A stretch of DNA of 36,615 nt from Betaproteobacteria bacterium HGW-Betaproteobacteria-4 (lineage in GTDB: Bacteria > Pseudomonadota > Gammaproteobacteria > Burkholderiales > Rhodocyclaceae). The position numbers were made by a program, and so were the translations under genes. Each line of letters starts with the position of its first letter. Positions within the stretch are counted from its first letter, which is position 1. The stretch covers positions 1 through 36,615 of the forward strand of contig PHCH01000020.1 in assembly GCA_002840785.1 (NCBI GenBank). The letters run 5' to 3'. The notes beneath the pieces are model-generated. The model made no database searches, had not been told where the DNA came from, and saw nothing but the letters and a program-made list of their open reading frames with translations. This document shows positions 16,387-24,025 of the stretch, piece by piece.

Positions 16387-17343
16387 CTACTTCCCGTCAG
16401 TTTCGTATATCCGCGAGAGCAGCAAGTTGAATGCAGAGCTGCGCGCCGGCTCGGTCGGGCGAACCACCCCTTGTTCCTGCAAGACGGCGATCAGTTTCAT
16501 CGGCGCAACGCGCTTGTCGCCAACGATCTCGACGTGCCCGGCCTGCACCTCGACGCGCGTCAGCCGGGGATCGTCTTCAACCAGGGCATTGCGCTGCTCG
16601 GCCAGCGAGAAAATGTCGTCGTCCTCGATGCAACGCCCGTTTTCCTCATGGCGACAGGTATCGCGCTCGTCGGTGTCGATTTTCAGATAGCGGGTGACTT
16701 GCTTGGTGAGCAGGCCAGGCTCGCGAATAAACCGCGACGAGTAGGTGATGTCAGCCCACTTCGGACCGGTCGCCACATAGCAGCTCAAGGGCAGCAACCC
16801 GAGCGTCAGCGGGTACAACCAGGTTTTGCCGCAGGTGCGCGCCGACTCTATTCCGGCAAATGGCCCCGAGACGGTCACCAGGCGCAAATCGACATGCGGG
16901 GTACGGCTGGCTTCGGTCAGCGAGCCGCGGGCGATCAGCGCGCCCTGGCTGTGGCCGATCACGGTCACCTGTGGCACCTGCGACAGCTCGGCCAGTTGCT
17001 CGATTGCGGCCCGCAATTCAGCCGCGCTGTGCGCGAGCTTGGCCCGGTCATCATAGGTAAAGCAGGCCGCTTGCTGACCGTGGAAGGCCAGCACCTGGGC
17101 CAGGCCGCGAAACTGGCCCGACGAGCCGAAACAGCCATGGACCAGCACGTTGATCGGCTGGCTCGAATCGAATCGCAAACGCCGATCCGGATTGTCCGTG
17201 CACGGACCCAGGCCGGGAATATTGACGGTGATGTTGGGTGACGGCAGGCGACCAGGTTCGAGATCGAGCGCCGTCATCGCCTGGCGCGTCGTACAGCCCC
17301 CGAGCAGACCGAGGGCGGCGATCAAAATAGTGATGCGAACCAT
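16387..17343 (-). CDS. Lipoprotein alpha/beta hydrolase
   Basis: 318 residues from the ATG at 17343, chosen because it starts a lipoprotein signal (MVRITILIAALGLLGGC, Cys17); the open frame extends 24 codons further upstream without support. Alpha/beta-hydrolase fold: PINVLVHGCFGSSGQFRGLA (oxyanion region), ACFTYDD, VIGHSQGALIARG (nucleophile elbow GHSQG, Ser132), and a late HVEIVGD as the likely catalytic His segment. It resembles lipase/esterase-type hydrolases; the substrate is unknown. Probably anchored to the outer membrane by its lipid. It faces the PIN-domain gene convergently and the hydrogenase operon divergently. Confidence 0.82.
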   Translation of the reverse strand: MVRITILIAALGLLGGCTTRQAMTALDLEPGRLPSPNITVNIPGLGPCTDNPDRRLRFDSSQPINVLVHGCFGSSGQFRGLAQVLAFHGQQAACFTYDDRAKLAHSAAELRAAIEQLAELSQVPQVTVIGHSQGALIARGSLTEASRTPHVDLRLVTVSGPFAGIESARTCGKTWLYPLTLGLLPLSCYVATGPKWADITYSSRFIREPGLLTKQVTRYLKIDTDERDTCRHEENGRCIEDDDIFSLAEQRNALVEDDPRLTRVEVQAGHVEIVGDKRVAPMKLIAVLQEQGVVRPTEPARSSAFNLLLSRIYETDGK

Positions 17344-17526
17344 GCTGGACACCTGACGGATTTGGCGGGGGTGAATGATCGAAACAGGCCGTAACGAAGC
17401 CCGATCCGGCAACACATTTTGCGGCCAGCAAAATGGAATAACAAGGAGCGGCTAAGCAGGCGAGATCGGCGGTAACATGGCACTTGCAGGCAAACAGAAG
17501 CGGCGAAGCAAACAACTATTTAATTT

Positions 17527-17556
17527 TTGCCAATATTGATATTGATGGTATATCTT
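17527..17556 (+). promoter_or_regulatory. Candidate promoter of the hydrogenase operon
   Basis: TTGCCA (17527-17532) and TATCTT (17551-17556), 18-base spacer, within an AT-rich patch in the 280-base gap between the hydrolase and the hydrogenase genes. Nothing else is seen in this gap except AAAGGAGAG, the ribosome binding site just before 17624. No sigma-54 type -24/-12 signature is evident. Confidence 0.35.
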
Positions 17557-17623
17557 CAAGCTTATAACAGGAATTGCCGCCGATCTGCCCGCGCAAGAAC
17601 CTGATGGCGAAAGGAGAGTCAGC

Positions 17624-18559
17624 ATGGTGAATCTCGTCTGGATGCAAGCCGGTGCCTGCAGCGGCGAAAGCATGGCCTTGCTCTGCGCCGACCGGCCCAG
17701 CCTGGAAAACCTGCTCCAGCAATATGACCTGAACCTGCTCTGGCACCCGTCGCTGACCGCCGATGCGCGCTTCGGGCAGGTCCTCGAGGCGATCACCAGC
17801 GGCCGCCAAAAACTCGACATCCTGTGCATCGAAGGCAGCCTGATGACCGGGCCGGACGGCAGCGGCCAGTACGACACCTGGAAGGGCCGTGCCAAGATCG
17901 ACATCGTCCGCGAACTGGCGCCGCTGGCCAGCCATGTCGTGGCGATGGGCACCTGCGCGGCGTTTGGCGGCGTCCATGCGGCCGGGCCGAATCCGACCGA
18001 CTGTACCGGCCTGCAATTCCTGAAAGACCAGCCGGGCGGCCTGCTCGGCGCCGACTGGCGGGCGCGCAGCGGGCAGCCGGTCATCAACGTCGCCGGTTGC
18101 CCGGCCCACCCGAACACGATGACCAAGGTGCTGGCCATGCTGGCCGAGGGCGAAGCGCTCCAGCTCGACACCCTCAACCGGCCGGCCGCCTTCTTTTCCA
18201 GCCTCGTCCATCAAGGCTGCACGCGCAACGAGTACCACGAATACGACATCGAGGACGAGGTGCTCGGCGGGCGCGGTTGCATGTTCTTCAGCCTCGGCTG
18301 CCGCGGCCCGCAAACCATGGCGCCGTGCAACACCGAATTGTGGAATGGCCACAGCAGCAAGACGCGGGCGGGGGTGCCCTGCTTCGGCTGCACCTCGCCG
18401 GATTTCCCGGCCAACCGCGACCTGTTCGTGACGCCCAGAATCGGCGCCGTGCCGAAATTCCTGCCGCTCGGCGTCGCCCGCGCCAAGTACATGGCTTACA
18501 AGAACCTGGCCCGCGCCGCCGCACCCGAGCGCGTCATCAATCGGGAGATGGAGCCGTGA
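17624..18559 (+). CDS. Group 2-type [NiFe]-hydrogenase small subunit (sensor/uptake, HupU/HoxB-like)
   Basis: 311 residues with no Tat signal, so cytoplasmic, as in group 2 hydrogenases. Iron-sulfur ligands: proximal cluster at C12 (ACSGES), MGTCAAFGG and VAGCPAHPN; distal and medial clusters in HQGCTRNEY, GCMFFSLGCRGPQTMAPC and GVPCFGCTSP. The second Cys of the usual CxxC proximal pair is Glu15 here. Cyanobacterial-type HupS is known to have Asn at this place, so a non-Cys ligand is a group 2 trait, but Glu is unusual as far as I recall. WMQAGACSGESM and LLWHPSL place it in group 2. Overlaps the large-subunit start by four bases (GTGA). Sensor function is inferred from the fused kinase two genes on. 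Confidence 0.9.
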   Translation: MVNLVWMQAGACSGESMALLCADRPSLENLLQQYDLNLLWHPSLTADARFGQVLEAITSGRQKLDILCIEGSLMTGPDGSGQYDTWKGRAKIDIVRELAPLASHVVAMGTCAAFGGVHAAGPNPTDCTGLQFLKDQPGGLLGADWRARSGQPVINVAGCPAHPNTMTKVLAMLAEGEALQLDTLNRPAAFFSSLVHQGCTRNEYHEYDIEDEVLGGRGCMFFSLGCRGPQTMAPCNTELWNGHSSKTRAGVPCFGCTSPDFPANRDLFVTPRIGAVPKFLPLGVARAKYMAYKNLARAAAPERVINREMEP

Positions 18560-20073
18560 GCCGCGTCACCGTCGATATCGACCTCAACCGCGTCGAGGGC
18601 GACCTTGAATTCCAGCTCGACCTTGAAGACGGCGTGGTCGTCGATGCGCGCTGCATCGGCACGCTGTATCGCGGTTTCGAGCAGATCATGATCGGCCGGG
18701 CGCCGCGCGATGCGCTGGTCATCACGCCGCGCGTCTGCGGCATCTGCGGCACGGCCCACCTCTACGCCGCGACGCTGGCGCTCGAACAGATCGCCCAAAT
18801 CACGCCGCCAGCCCACGCCGTGCTCGTCCGCAATCTGTGCCTGATGGCCGAGACGCTGCAAAGCGACTTGCGCCAGAGCTTCCTGTTTTTCACGCCGGAT
18901 TTCTGCAACCCGCTCTACGCCGGTCACCCGCTGGCAGCTGAACTGGCCGAGGCTTTCGCCCCGCTCAAGGGCAGCGTCGTGCGCGGCTGCCTGAAAAGCA
19001 CGCGCGAGTTGATCGGCATCGTCGCCATTTTCGGCGGGCAGTGGCCGCACTCGACCTACATGCTGCCCGGCGGCATTACCCAGCCGTCCAACGCCCGCCG
19101 CCTGCTCGACACGCGCGACATTCTGGCCAGCGTGCGCGGCTGGTTCGAGCAGGCCGTGATCGGCGGCGACCTTGACGAATGGTTGGCCCTCGACAGCAGC
19201 GAAGCCCTGTTCCGCTGGATGGCCGCCAGCCCGGCCCGCGAGCGCAGCGCCCTCGGCCTGTTCAACCGTTTCGCCCGCGACATCGGCCTGCACAAGCTCG
19301 GCGCCGGCACGGGCCACCTGCTCAGCTACGGCGTCAATCATCGGCCCGACGGCGCCGGCAGCGAATTGCCGGCCGGCTTTTTCAACGCCGACACGCAGCA
19401 GGTCGAGCCGCTCGACCACCTGCAGATCAACGAGCACGTCCGCCACAGCTGGTTCCTCGATTACCCCGGTGGGCGTCACCCGTGGGCCGGCGAAACCATC
19501 CCCGACCACCAGCCGGGCAGCGACCGCTACACCTGGGCCAAGGCGCCGCGCTATGGCGACAAGGTGGTGCAGACCGGGCCGCTGGCCGAGCTGCGCATTG
19601 CCGGCGAAGCACTCATTTGCGACCTGCTGGCCAGCGAGGGCGACAACACCTGGCTGCGCCAGTTCGCCCGCCTGCGCCGGGCCGGCTGGCTGCTGAATGC
19701 TACGGTCAACACGAAAAAACAGCTAAAAATGAAATGTGCCGAGCCGCATTTCATCGACCCGAAAATCGATGTCTGGCCGGATGGCGAAAGTGTCGGCCTG
19801 ATCGAGGCGGCGCGCGGCGGGCTCGGCCACTGGCTGCGCATCAAAGATGGGCTCATCGACAAATACCAGATCGTCACGCCGACCGCCTGGAATGCCTCGC
19901 CACGCGACAGCGCCGGCCGCCACGGCCACTGGGAACAGAGCATCATCGGCCTGACCGTTCCCGATCCGGAAAACCCGGTCGAGATCGGCCACATCGTCCG
20001 CTCCCACGACCCCTGCCTGGTGTGCACCGTACATTTCATCGGCAGCCACCAAAAAACCCATTTCAATGTCTGA
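18556..20073 (+). CDS. Group 2-type [NiFe]-hydrogenase large subunit (HupV/HoxC-like)
   Basis: 505 residues from a GTG at 18556 overlapping the small-subunit stop. Ni-Fe ligands: L1 motif RVCGICGTAH (C61, C64) and L2 motif DPCLVCTVH (C487, C490, His493). Twelve residues (FIGSHQKTHFNV) follow His493. Catalytic hydrogenases carry such a tail, which a specific endopeptidase removes after nickel insertion; typical H2 sensors HoxC/HupV lack it. Its presence matches the peptidase domain encoded immediately downstream, whose ATG overlaps this gene by eight bases. Residues about 381-393 (NATVNTKKQLKMK) are encoded by a copy of the dispersed repeat in frame. Acts with the small subunit in H2 binding. 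Confidence 0.92.
   Translation: MSRVTVDIDLNRVEGDLEFQLDLEDGVVVDARCIGTLYRGFEQIMIGRAPRDALVITPRVCGICGTAHLYAATLALEQIAQITPPAHAVLVRNLCLMAETLQSDLRQSFLFFTPDFCNPLYAGHPLAAELAEAFAPLKGSVVRGCLKSTRELIGIVAIFGGQWPHSTYMLPGGITQPSNARRLLDTRDILASVRGWFEQAVIGGDLDEWLALDSSEALFRWMAASPARERSALGLFNRFARDIGLHKLGAGTGHLLSYGVNHRPDGAGSELPAGFFNADTQQVEPLDHLQINEHVRHSWFLDYPGGRHPWAGETIPDHQPGSDRYTWAKAPRYGDKVVQTGPLAELRIAGEALICDLLASEGDNTWLRQFARLRRAGWLLNATVNTKKQLKMKCAEPHFIDPKIDVWPDGESVGLIEAARGGLGHWLRIKDGLIDKYQIVTPTAWNASPRDSAGRHGHWEQSIIGLTVPDPENPVEIGHIVRSHDPCLVCTVHFIGSHQKTHFNV
19699..19736 (+). repeat. Dispersed repeat, copy 3 (in frame inside hydrogenase large subunit)
   Basis: GCTACGGTCAACACG followed by AAAAAACAGCTAAAAATGAA. The core has two mismatches, but the A-rich tail matches copy 5 closely. 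It encodes ATVNTKKQLKMK without breaking the frame. Confidence 0.75.
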
Positions 20074-23000
20074 ACGGCTGCGCATCCTCTGCTTCGGCAA
20101 CCCGCTGCACGGCGACGACGGTTTCGGCCCGGCCGTCGCCATCGCGCTGCGCCGGGCGCTGCTCAAGGGTCAGGTCGAGGTCATCGATTGCGGCACGCGC
20201 GGCATCGACGCGCTGCATTGGTTCGAGAACTGCCCGCACGTCATCGTCGTCGACGCCATGGCCGGCGACCAGCCCGGCCGCCTGCACCGGCTCGCCGCCG
20301 ACAGTATCCCCATGGAAAACGCCGGCAGCGGCGGCCATGGGGCCGGCGTCGGCTACCTGCTGGCCGCCGTGCGCGAGACCATCGAGGAACCGCCGCGCAT
20401 CGATGTCATCGCCGTCGAGATCGGCCCGGTCACCACCTTCGCCCCCGGCCTGTCGCTCGAAGTCGCCGCCGCCGTGGCCGAGACGACCGAACTGATCCGC
20501 ACCCGCTGGGCATCGGCCAGTTGCGCCCACAGCTGTGAACTGAGTGGCGAACTCGACGTCCTGCGCCAGGCCAACCAGGCCCTGGAAAGCGAACTCATCA
20601 AAAGCACCGAGGCGCTCGAACTGCTCATCGCCGAGCAGGAAAGACAGCAGGACGAATTGCAGCTGCGCTCGCAGGAACTGGCCCGGCTGCACGGGGCGCT
20701 GGAGCGGGCGATCGGCACCATGGCCGAAATTTTCGTCATGCTCGGCCCGGACGGCCGGGTCATCCGCGCCAACCGCCTGCTCACCAAGGAGCTGGGCTAC
20801 GCGCCGGAAACCGTGGTCGGCCACTATTTCGAAGACTGCCTGTGCGAAGCCGACCGCCAGCAATTGCGCCTCCTGCTGCCGGTCGACCGTGGGGCGCCGC
20901 TGCTGCTTAACGCCATTCGGGCAGCCGGCGGGCGTTTCGAGGCCGAACTCAGTTTTCGCCGGGCCGATGCACCGGCCAGCGATGAAGCCGGCGCCCAACC
21001 CTATCTCGTGCACGCCAGCCTGATCCACAGCCAGGCCGGAAAGCTCGAAGGTGCCGTCGTCGTCTCGAGCAACATCGCCATGCTCAAGGCCCGCGAAAAA
21101 GCCCTGCGCGACAACGAGCGCCAGCTCCACGAAACGGCCGAGGAGTTGCGCAATCACCGCGACAATCTGGCCGCCATGGTCGATGCCCAGACCCACGATC
21201 TGCGCGCCGCCATGGAGAGGGCCGAAGCGGCCAGCCAGGCCAAGAGCGAATTCCTGTCCAACATGTCGCACGAGGTGCGGACGCCGCTCGCGGCCGTCCT
21301 CGGCCTTTCCGATCTCTGCCTGCGCACGCCGCTCAACATCCAGCAAGGGCAGTACCTGAGCAAGATTCGCCAGGCCGCCAACCATCTGCTCGGCATCATC
21401 AACGACATCCTCGATTTTTCGCGCATCGAGGCCGGCAAGCTGGAGCTCGAGCAGGTGCCCTTCGCCCTGCCCGACCTCTTCGACGAAATCACCGACCTGC
21501 TCATCGAGCGCATCGAGGAAAAGGGCCTGGAACTCTGCCTCGACCTCGCCCCCGAGGTGCCGGCCAGCTTCGTCGGCGACCCGCTGCGCCTCAAGCAGAT
21601 CATCATCAACCTGCTCGGCAATGCCATCAAGTTCTCCGAAAATGGCATCCTGACGCTTGGCTGCAAGCTCGAATCAGCCGCTCAGGGCGTGGCCCGGCTG
21701 CACTTTTGGGTGCGCGACGAAGGCATCGGCATTTCGCCGGCCGAACAGGCGCAGCTGTTCTCCGCCTTCAGCCAGGCCGACACCTCGACGACCCGGCGTT
21801 ACGGCGGCTCCGGCCTCGGGCTGGTCATTTCCCGCCGCCTCGTCGAACTCATGGACGGCCGCATCTGGCTCGACAGCGAACCGGGGCGCGGCAGCACCTT
21901 CCATTTCACCGCCGGCCTCCACAGCGCGCCGGACGCTGCCCCGCCGGCCAGCGAGCTGGCCGGCCGCCTGGCCGCCTTCGCCGGGCGCCCGGTGCTGGTC
22001 ATGGACGACAACGCGCAACTGGCTGAAGCCCTGGCCAAACAGGTGCTGCAACTGGGCCTGCGGGCCGAAGTCTGCGCCAGCGGCGAAGAGGTCATGACCC
22101 TGCTCGTCAGCCCCTCGGCCCATTACCTCGCCGCCCTGATCGACTGGCAGACGCCGTCCGGCATGAGCGGCGTCGAGACCATCACCGCCATCCGCCAGAC
22201 CCTCGCCCAGCAGGCACCGCCGCTGATCCTGCTCGCCCCGCACAACAGCGCCGCCCTGCCCTTCATGGAAAAACACCTGGCCGACGCCGTGCTGCGCAAG
22301 CCGGCCAGCCTGCGCCAGCTCTATTCGGCCCTCGCCGAGCCATTGCAACTGGAAGCGCTGCCAGCCCTGCCGCCGACCAACGACCTGCCCGACATTGCCA
22401 GCGTCCCCCACCTGCACGGCGCCGACATCCTCGTCGTCGACGACGTCGACCTCAACCGCGACCTCATGCAGGAACTGCTCGGCATGGCCGGTCTCAAGAT
22501 TCGCCTGGCCGGCGATGGCAAGCAGGCGATCGCCGCCATTCGCCAGAAACGTCCGGACCTCGTGCTCATGGATTGCCAGATGCCGATCATGGACGGCTTC
22601 ACCGCCACCCGTCAGCTGCGCGCCGAGCCGGCCTACGCCGATCTGCCGATCATCGCCCTGACCGCCGGCGCGCTCGAACACGACCGCCGGCAGTGCATCG
22701 AGGCCGGCATGAATGCCCACATCACCAAGCCGGTCGATATCGACAAGCTGCTCCAGCTGATCGGCGACCTGCTCGCCCCCGGCCACGCCCCGGCCTCCGC
22801 CCGCCCGGCGCAAGCGGCACCGGCCCTGGAGCCGGCCTGGATGCTCGACCTGCCCGGCATCGACGTGGACAAGGGCCTCAAGCTCATGCGCAACAAGGTC
22901 GATTTTTACCGCAGCATGCTCATCCGCTTCCGCGACAGCTACGGCACCCGCTTCGCCGGCGACCTGCGCGGCGCGCTGGCCGGCCAGCGGCACGACGACG

Positions 23001-23185
23001 CGCTGCGTTTCGCCCACACCCTCAAAGGCATGGCGCGCAACCTGGGCATGGACGACCTCGGCAACCTCGCGGCAACGGTCGAAGCCGAATTGAAAGAGGC
23101 GCCAGACCGCGCGCCGCCGACGCTCGACCGGCTATTCGCCGAACTGGCGCGGGTTGCCGGCATGCTCGACAAGCTCGGGCACTAA
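20066..23185 (+). CDS. Hydrogenase maturation peptidase domain fused to hybrid histidine kinase
   Basis: 1039 residues. Residues 1-155 form a complete HybD/HyaD-type peptidase domain: ILCFGNPLHGDDGFG (D18), HVIVVDAMAGDQPG (D63), GSGGHGAGVGYLL (H91) and VEIGPVTTFAPGLS. D18, D63 and H91 match the nickel-sensing acid, acid and His of HybD (E16, D62, H93). A coiled coil (about 165-220) leads to a PAS domain (about 225-345) and a second short coiled coil. HisKA has H402 (NMSHEVRTPLAA), and the ATPase domain has INLLGNAIKF, DEGIGIS and GGSGLGLVIS. REC1 (about 641-755) has its acceptor in LIDWQTPSG near 692; REC2 (about 787-905) has D836; HPt has H984 (FAHTLKGMARNLG). No membrane segment is seen. 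It is the last gene of the hydrogenase operon. The fusion suggests kinase activity coupled to hydrogenase maturation or H2 state. No response regulator is adjacent. Confidence 0.93.
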   Translation: MSERLRILCFGNPLHGDDGFGPAVAIALRRALLKGQVEVIDCGTRGIDALHWFENCPHVIVVDAMAGDQPGRLHRLAADSIPMENAGSGGHGAGVGYLLAAVRETIEEPPRIDVIAVEIGPVTTFAPGLSLEVAAAVAETTELIRTRWASASCAHSCELSGELDVLRQANQALESELIKSTEALELLIAEQERQQDELQLRSQELARLHGALERAIGTMAEIFVMLGPDGRVIRANRLLTKELGYAPETVVGHYFEDCLCEADRQQLRLLLPVDRGAPLLLNAIRAAGGRFEAELSFRRADAPASDEAGAQPYLVHASLIHSQAGKLEGAVVVSSNIAMLKAREKALRDNERQLHETAEELRNHRDNLAAMVDAQTHDLRAAMERAEAASQAKSEFLSNMSHEVRTPLAAVLGLSDLCLRTPLNIQQGQYLSKIRQAANHLLGIINDILDFSRIEAGKLELEQVPFALPDLFDEITDLLIERIEEKGLELCLDLAPEVPASFVGDPLRLKQIIINLLGNAIKFSENGILTLGCKLESAAQGVARLHFWVRDEGIGISPAEQAQLFSAFSQADTSTTRRYGGSGLGLVISRRLVELMDGRIWLDSEPGRGSTFHFTAGLHSAPDAAPPASELAGRLAAFAGRPVLVMDDNAQLAEALAKQVLQLGLRAEVCASGEEVMTLLVSPSAHYLAALIDWQTPSGMSGVETITAIRQTLAQQAPPLILLAPHNSAALPFMEKHLADAVLRKPASLRQLYSALAEPLQLEALPALPPTNDLPDIASVPHLHGADILVVDDVDLNRDLMQELLGMAGLKIRLAGDGKQAIAAIRQKRPDLVLMDCQMPIMDGFTATRQLRAEPAYADLPIIALTAGALEHDRRQCIEAGMNAHITKPVDIDKLLQLIGDLLAPGHAPASARPAQAAPALEPAWMLDLPGIDVDKGLKLMRNKVDFYRSMLIRFRDSYGTRFAGDLRGALAGQRHDDALRFAHTLKGMARNLGMDDLGNLAATVEAELKEAPDRAPPTLDRLFAELARVAGMLDKLGH

Positions 23186-23187
23186 AC

Positions 23188-23202
23188 CCCACGGTCAACC
23201 GG
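23188..23202 (+). repeat. Dispersed repeat, copy 4 (core only, tandem with copy 5)
   Basis: CCCACGGTCAACCGG starting three bases after the kinase stop codon; exact 12-base core, without the A-rich tail. Spaced 19 bases from copy 5, in the convergent gap with yaaA. Confidence 0.75.
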
Positions 23203-23206
23203 GTTT

Positions 23207-23243
23207 GCTACGGTCAACCGGAAAAAAAGCCAAAAATGAAATG
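23207..23243 (+). repeat. Dispersed repeat, copy 5 (best full-length form)
   Basis: GCTACGGTCAACCGG followed by AAAAAAAGCCAAAAATGAA and ATG. Exact core plus two A-rich blocks about ten bases apart. It fills the gap up to the yaaA stop codon. Confidence 0.85.
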
Positions 23244-23248
23244 CTGGC

Positions 23249-23964
23249 TCAGCTTTCCCGGCGGCGGAAGACCCAGCTTTTCTCGTCCGACGCTTCCGGC
23301 GCAAAAACGTAGCCGTCCTCGGCGAAATCCTTGAGGCCTTCCGGCTCGTTCAAGCGTTTCGTCACGGCGTAGCGCGTCATCAGGCCGCGCGCCCGCTTGG
23401 CGTAGAAGCTGATGATCTTGTACTTGCCGTTCTTCCAGTCCTCGAACACCGGCTGGACGACCGCGCCGTTGATCTTGCGGCCGACGGCGGCTCGGCATTG
23501 ATCGCCTTGAGCAGACGCTCGCCCCAGAAGGCGTAGAGATCCTTGCCGTCCTTGTTGGCGAACTTCGTGCCCATTTCCAGGCGGTAGGGCTGCATGAGGT
23601 CGAGCGGCCGGAGAATGCCGTAAAGCCCGGACAGGATGCGGACATGCTGCTGGGCAAAAGCGAGGTCGTCGGCCGACAGGTTCTTGGCGGCGAGGCCGTC
23701 GTACACATCGCCATCGAAAGCCAGCACGGCCTGCTTGGCGTTGTCCGGCGAAAACGGTGGCGACCACTCGGCATAGCGATTGAAATTGAGCCGGGCCAGC
23801 GGATCGGAGAGGTCCATCAAATTGGCGATGTCGGCCGGCGACAGCTTGCGCAGTTGCCTGATCAGCGTTTCCGACTGCTTCAGCCAGGCCGGCTGGCTGT
23901 GCGCGGCGATGTGGGGCGGGGTTTTGTAATCCAGCGATTTGGCGGGGGACAGGAAGATAAGCAT
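23249..23964 (-). pseudogene. yaaA: Peroxide stress protein YaaA, frameshifted with internal deletion
   Basis: YaaA (DUF328/UPF0246) lowers intracellular free iron under peroxide stress. From the ATG at 23964 the frame reads [57 protein letters not shown] and [16 protein letters not shown], a good YaaA. It then loses homology near 23481-23498. Homology resumes in another frame: [37 protein letters not shown] and GYVFAPEAS, ending at 23249. The span is 716 bases against about 774 in E. coli, so roughly 58 bases, including the usual NLAS.EYF segment, are missing and the frame is shifted. This is either a real decayed gene or a sequencing/assembly error. Confidence 0.88.
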
Positions 23965-23994
23965 GAGCTGACTCGAAGGTTTGTGCTGTGCCGC

Positions 23995-24014
23995 ATTTTA
24001 CCGGCTGGTAAAAT
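23995..24014. promoter_or_regulatory. Palindrome carrying back-to-back -10 boxes between yaaA and the DUF2863 gene
   Basis: Perfect 8-base inverted repeat ATTTTACC-GGCT-GGTAAAAT. Each arm contains TAAAAT on one strand, so the arms can serve as -10 elements for divergent transcription of yaaA and the DUF2863 gene. It could alternatively be a repressor operator. Confidence 0.45.
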
Positions 24015-24025
24015 TCCATCTTTGA

